NCBI GenBank assembly: GCA_964345475.1
Contig: CAYFQW010000007.1
Coordinates: 1-64,000, forward strand
DNA from: WRIS01 sp964345475
GTDB lineage: Bacteria > Actinomycetota > Coriobacteriia > Coriobacteriales > Eggerthellaceae
Length of the DNA: 64,000 nt
Direction of reading: 5' to 3'
Shown here: one piece after another, positions 62,308 through 64,000 of the stretch
Layout: each line of letters starts with the position of its first letter
Numbering within the stretch: position 1 is the first letter of the stretch
Program-made: the position numbers and the translations under genes
The notes under the pieces: generated by a model
What the model was told of the DNA's origin: nothing
The model's input: the letters and a program-made list of their open reading frames with translations, nothing else
The model's database searches: none

Positions 62308-63600
62308 ATGAAGATCTTAGTCCTTGGCGGCGGAGGCCGCGAACATACAATCGCATGGGCCTTAGCAAAATCGCCTCAATGTGAACGTTTATTTGTTGCC
62401 CCGGGCAATGGCGGTACGGCAAGCATTGCAGAAAATGTTACCAGCTTGGATATCGAGAGTCCTCAAGCGGTACTCGATTTCGCTCAAGCAAACCATATCG
62501 ACCTGGTAGTAATCGGCCCCGAGGCCCCTCTGGTTGCAGGCGTTGCCGATTCTTTGAGAAAACAGGGCATTGCCACCTTTGGGCCAGGAGCACAAGGGGC
62601 CCTGCTGGAGGGAAGCAAAACATACTCGAAGCAGTTTATGGATGCAAACAACATCCCAACAGCAGCGTATGGAAGCTTCACGTCCGAACAGGAAGCCTTA
62701 GACTATATTGATAAACTTGGCGCCCCTATCGTCGTTAAGGCAGATGGGCTTGCGGCTGGTAAGGGCGTTATTGTTGCAGAGACTCTCGAAGTTGCCAAAG
62801 ATGCCGTCAAGAGCTGTTTTGAAGGAAGTTTCGGCGCGGCGGGAAACACCGTCGTTGTCGAGGAGTTTCTTACAGGACCCGAGTGTTCTCTTTTGGCCTT
62901 CGTCACGCAAGGAAAAGCCTACTGCATGGAGACCGCCCAAGATCACAAACGGGCTTATGATGGCGATCTTGGCCCCAACACGGGGGGTATGGGGGTATAT
63001 TCTCCGGTGCCTATTGTGAGTGACGAAGAATATGAGGAAATGAAGCGCCTTATGGAAGTTGCCGCAGAAGCAAGCGCACGCCCGCCTTTCGAAGAGGACT
63101 ATCGAGGCGTTTTATACGGTGGTTTCATGCTCACACCCGAAGGTCCGAAAGTACTTGAATACAATGCTCGCTTCGGAGATCCTGAGACTCAGGTAATATT
63201 GCCGCGCCTTGAAAGTGATTTAGTGGATGTTCTTCTTGCTGTTGCCGAAGGGCGCCCGGACGATGTATGTCTTGAGTGGTCCGATACCTGGGCGGCATGT
63301 GTTGTCTTAGCCAGCGAGGGCTACCCAGGCTCCTATGAAAAAGGCAAAGTAATTTTAGGTATCAGGGAAGCCGAGAAACTCGAGGGAGTCACCGTCTTTC
63401 ATGCAGGTACGACACTTAATGCCGATGATGAGCTTATCACTGACGGAGGCCGGGTTCTTAACGTTGTGGCTCTTGGCGACAGCTTTGAAGAAGCACTGGA
63501 ACGTGTGTATGAGGCCTGTGATCTTATCAACTTTGAAGGGAAGCAGTTCCGCAGCGATATAGGGAAGCGTGCTTTGCAGGGAAGGCGTGCTTGGAAATAA
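62308..63600 (+). CDS. purD: Phosphoribosylamine--glycine ligase (GARS)
   Basis: PurD forms GAR in de novo purine synthesis. The 430-residue ATP-grasp protein has ILVLGGGGREHTIAWALAK, LVVIGPEAPLVAG, IVVKADGLAAGKGVIV, DLGPNTGGMGVYSP and LEYNARFGDPETQV. All are intact. It follows purA with a 1-bp gap. A single-domain protein, it has no fused PurM or PurN. purA and purD catalyse separated steps of the pathway; the other pur genes are not in the window. Confidence 0.97.
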   Translation: MKILVLGGGGREHTIAWALAKSPQCERLFVAPGNGGTASIAENVTSLDIESPQAVLDFAQANHIDLVVIGPEAPLVAGVADSLRKQGIATFGPGAQGALLEGSKTYSKQFMDANNIPTAAYGSFTSEQEALDYIDKLGAPIVVKADGLAAGKGVIVAETLEVAKDAVKSCFEGSFGAAGNTVVVEEFLTGPECSLLAFVTQGKAYCMETAQDHKRAYDGDLGPNTGGMGVYSPVPIVSDEEYEEMKRLMEVAAEASARPPFEEDYRGVLYGGFMLTPEGPKVLEYNARFGDPETQVILPRLESDLVDVLLAVAEGRPDDVCLEWSDTWAACVVLASEGYPGSYEKGKVILGIREAEKLEGVTVFHAGTTLNADDELITDGGRVLNVVALGDSFEEALERVYEACDLINFEGKQFRSDIGKRALQGRRAWK

Positions 63601-63616
63601 AATAAAGGTAAACAAT

Positions 63617-64000
63617 ATGATTTCAGAGCGACTTCTCTCAAACGTAGTACGATTATTTTCTAAAAATTATCTTAACCTCAAACCAAGTGACGAGGCTTTC
63701 ATAGAGGCACCGCGGCCAGGACAAAAGTACATGCTGTATATGCATGTGCCTTTTTGTGAGAGACTTTGCCCCTATTGCTCCTTTAATCGGTTTCCATTTA
63801 GCGAAGATCTCGCCATACCCTACTTCGAGAGCATGCGAAAAGAAATGCTCATGCTTAAAAAGCTGGGTTACGATTTTGAAAGCCTGTATATCGGGGGAGG
63901 AACACCCACGATTATGATAGACGAGCTCTGCGAGACTATCGACCTCGCACGGGCCAGCTTTTCTATCAAAGAAGTTTCAAGCGAAACAAATCCGAACCAC
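63617..64000 (+). CDS. Radical SAM coproporphyrinogen III oxidase/HemW-like protein (3' truncated by window edge)
   Basis: The 128 visible residues contain YMHVPFCERLCPYCSFNRF, the radical SAM Cys-x3-Cys-x2-Cys motif, and LYIGGGTPTIM, typical of the HemN/HemW superfamily. Because only the N-terminal third is visible, HemN (heme synthesis), HemW (heme chaperone) or a related heme-utilisation protein cannot be separated. AAAGGTAAACAAT precedes ATG 63617, 16 bp after purD, so it is likely co-transcribed. Confidence 0.85.
   Translation, partial: MISERLLSNVVRLFSKNYLNLKPSDEAFIEAPRPGQKYMLYMHVPFCERLCPYCSFNRFPFSEDLAIPYFESMRKEMLMLKKLGYDFESLYIGGGTPTIMIDELCETIDLARASFSIKEVSSETNPNH

Overview
The window carries the replication-origin region of a bacterial chromosome, most likely from an actinobacterium of the Coriobacteriia/Eggerthellaceae type. 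This placement is an inference from gene content and order. The pointers are a dnaK-grpE-dnaJ-hspR-clpB cluster with an HspR operator (HAIR-like repeat) over the dnaK promoter, ParAB with canonical parS sites, the order rpmH-rnpA-yidD-yidC-jag-rsmG-parA-parB to the left of dnaA, and HypE/NikR. No rRNA operon, insertion sequence, prophage or CRISPR array was seen. Two 100-N assembly gaps are present, at 17212-17311 and 27901-28000, and each is flanked by identical sequence.

Layout. 0-2.3 kb: potassium transporter TrkH with small membrane partners. 2.5-9.4 kb: heat-shock cluster on the minus strand. 9.5-11.5 kb: ferredoxin, HypE and NikR (nickel/hydrogenase). 11.6-28 kb: a mixed region with sugar phosphomutase, ABC1 kinase, GalE, an LCP cell-wall ligase, tRNA-Gly, a large membrane protein that looks like a catalytically dead M28 peptidase, a coiled single-pass membrane protein, a DinG/exonuclease fusion and a tail-anchored protein. 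28-36.3 kb: ddl, rlmN, parB-parA with two parS sites, rsmG, jag, yidC, yidD, rnpA, rpmH. 36.3-47.6 kb: an AT-rich core with a GHKL-ATPase/winged-helix protein, dnaA, the likely oriC (dnaA-dnaN gap), dnaN, recF, a DUF721 protein, gyrB and gyrA. 47.7-53 kb: BFN nuclease-domain protein, tRNA-Ile, tRNA-Ala, a J-domain membrane protein, bipA, a PpiC lipoprotein and two tRNA-Ser. 53.2-57.4 kb: an acidic hypothetical protein, rpsF-ssb-rpsR-rplI and dnaB. 57.4-60.9 kb: an SbcD/YhaO-like nuclease with a YhaN-like ATPase. 61-64 kb: purA, purD and a truncated HemW-like radical SAM gene.

Transcription is mostly divergent from about 36-37 kb (minus on the left, plus on the right), as expected for genes co-directional with replication from an origin near dnaA. 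The dnaA-dnaN gap holds a DnaA box, a short GC-richer spacer and six consecutive DnaA-trio-like triplets, the arrangement of a basal unwinding element.

The least explained items are the pseudo-M28 membrane protein with a disordered insert of about 670 residues and its neighbour, the GHKL-ATPase/winged-helix gene just before dnaA, the 45-residue membrane ORF in front of trkH, a parS site at the centre of a perfect 42-bp palindrome, and a leader hairpin in front of the phosphomutase gene.
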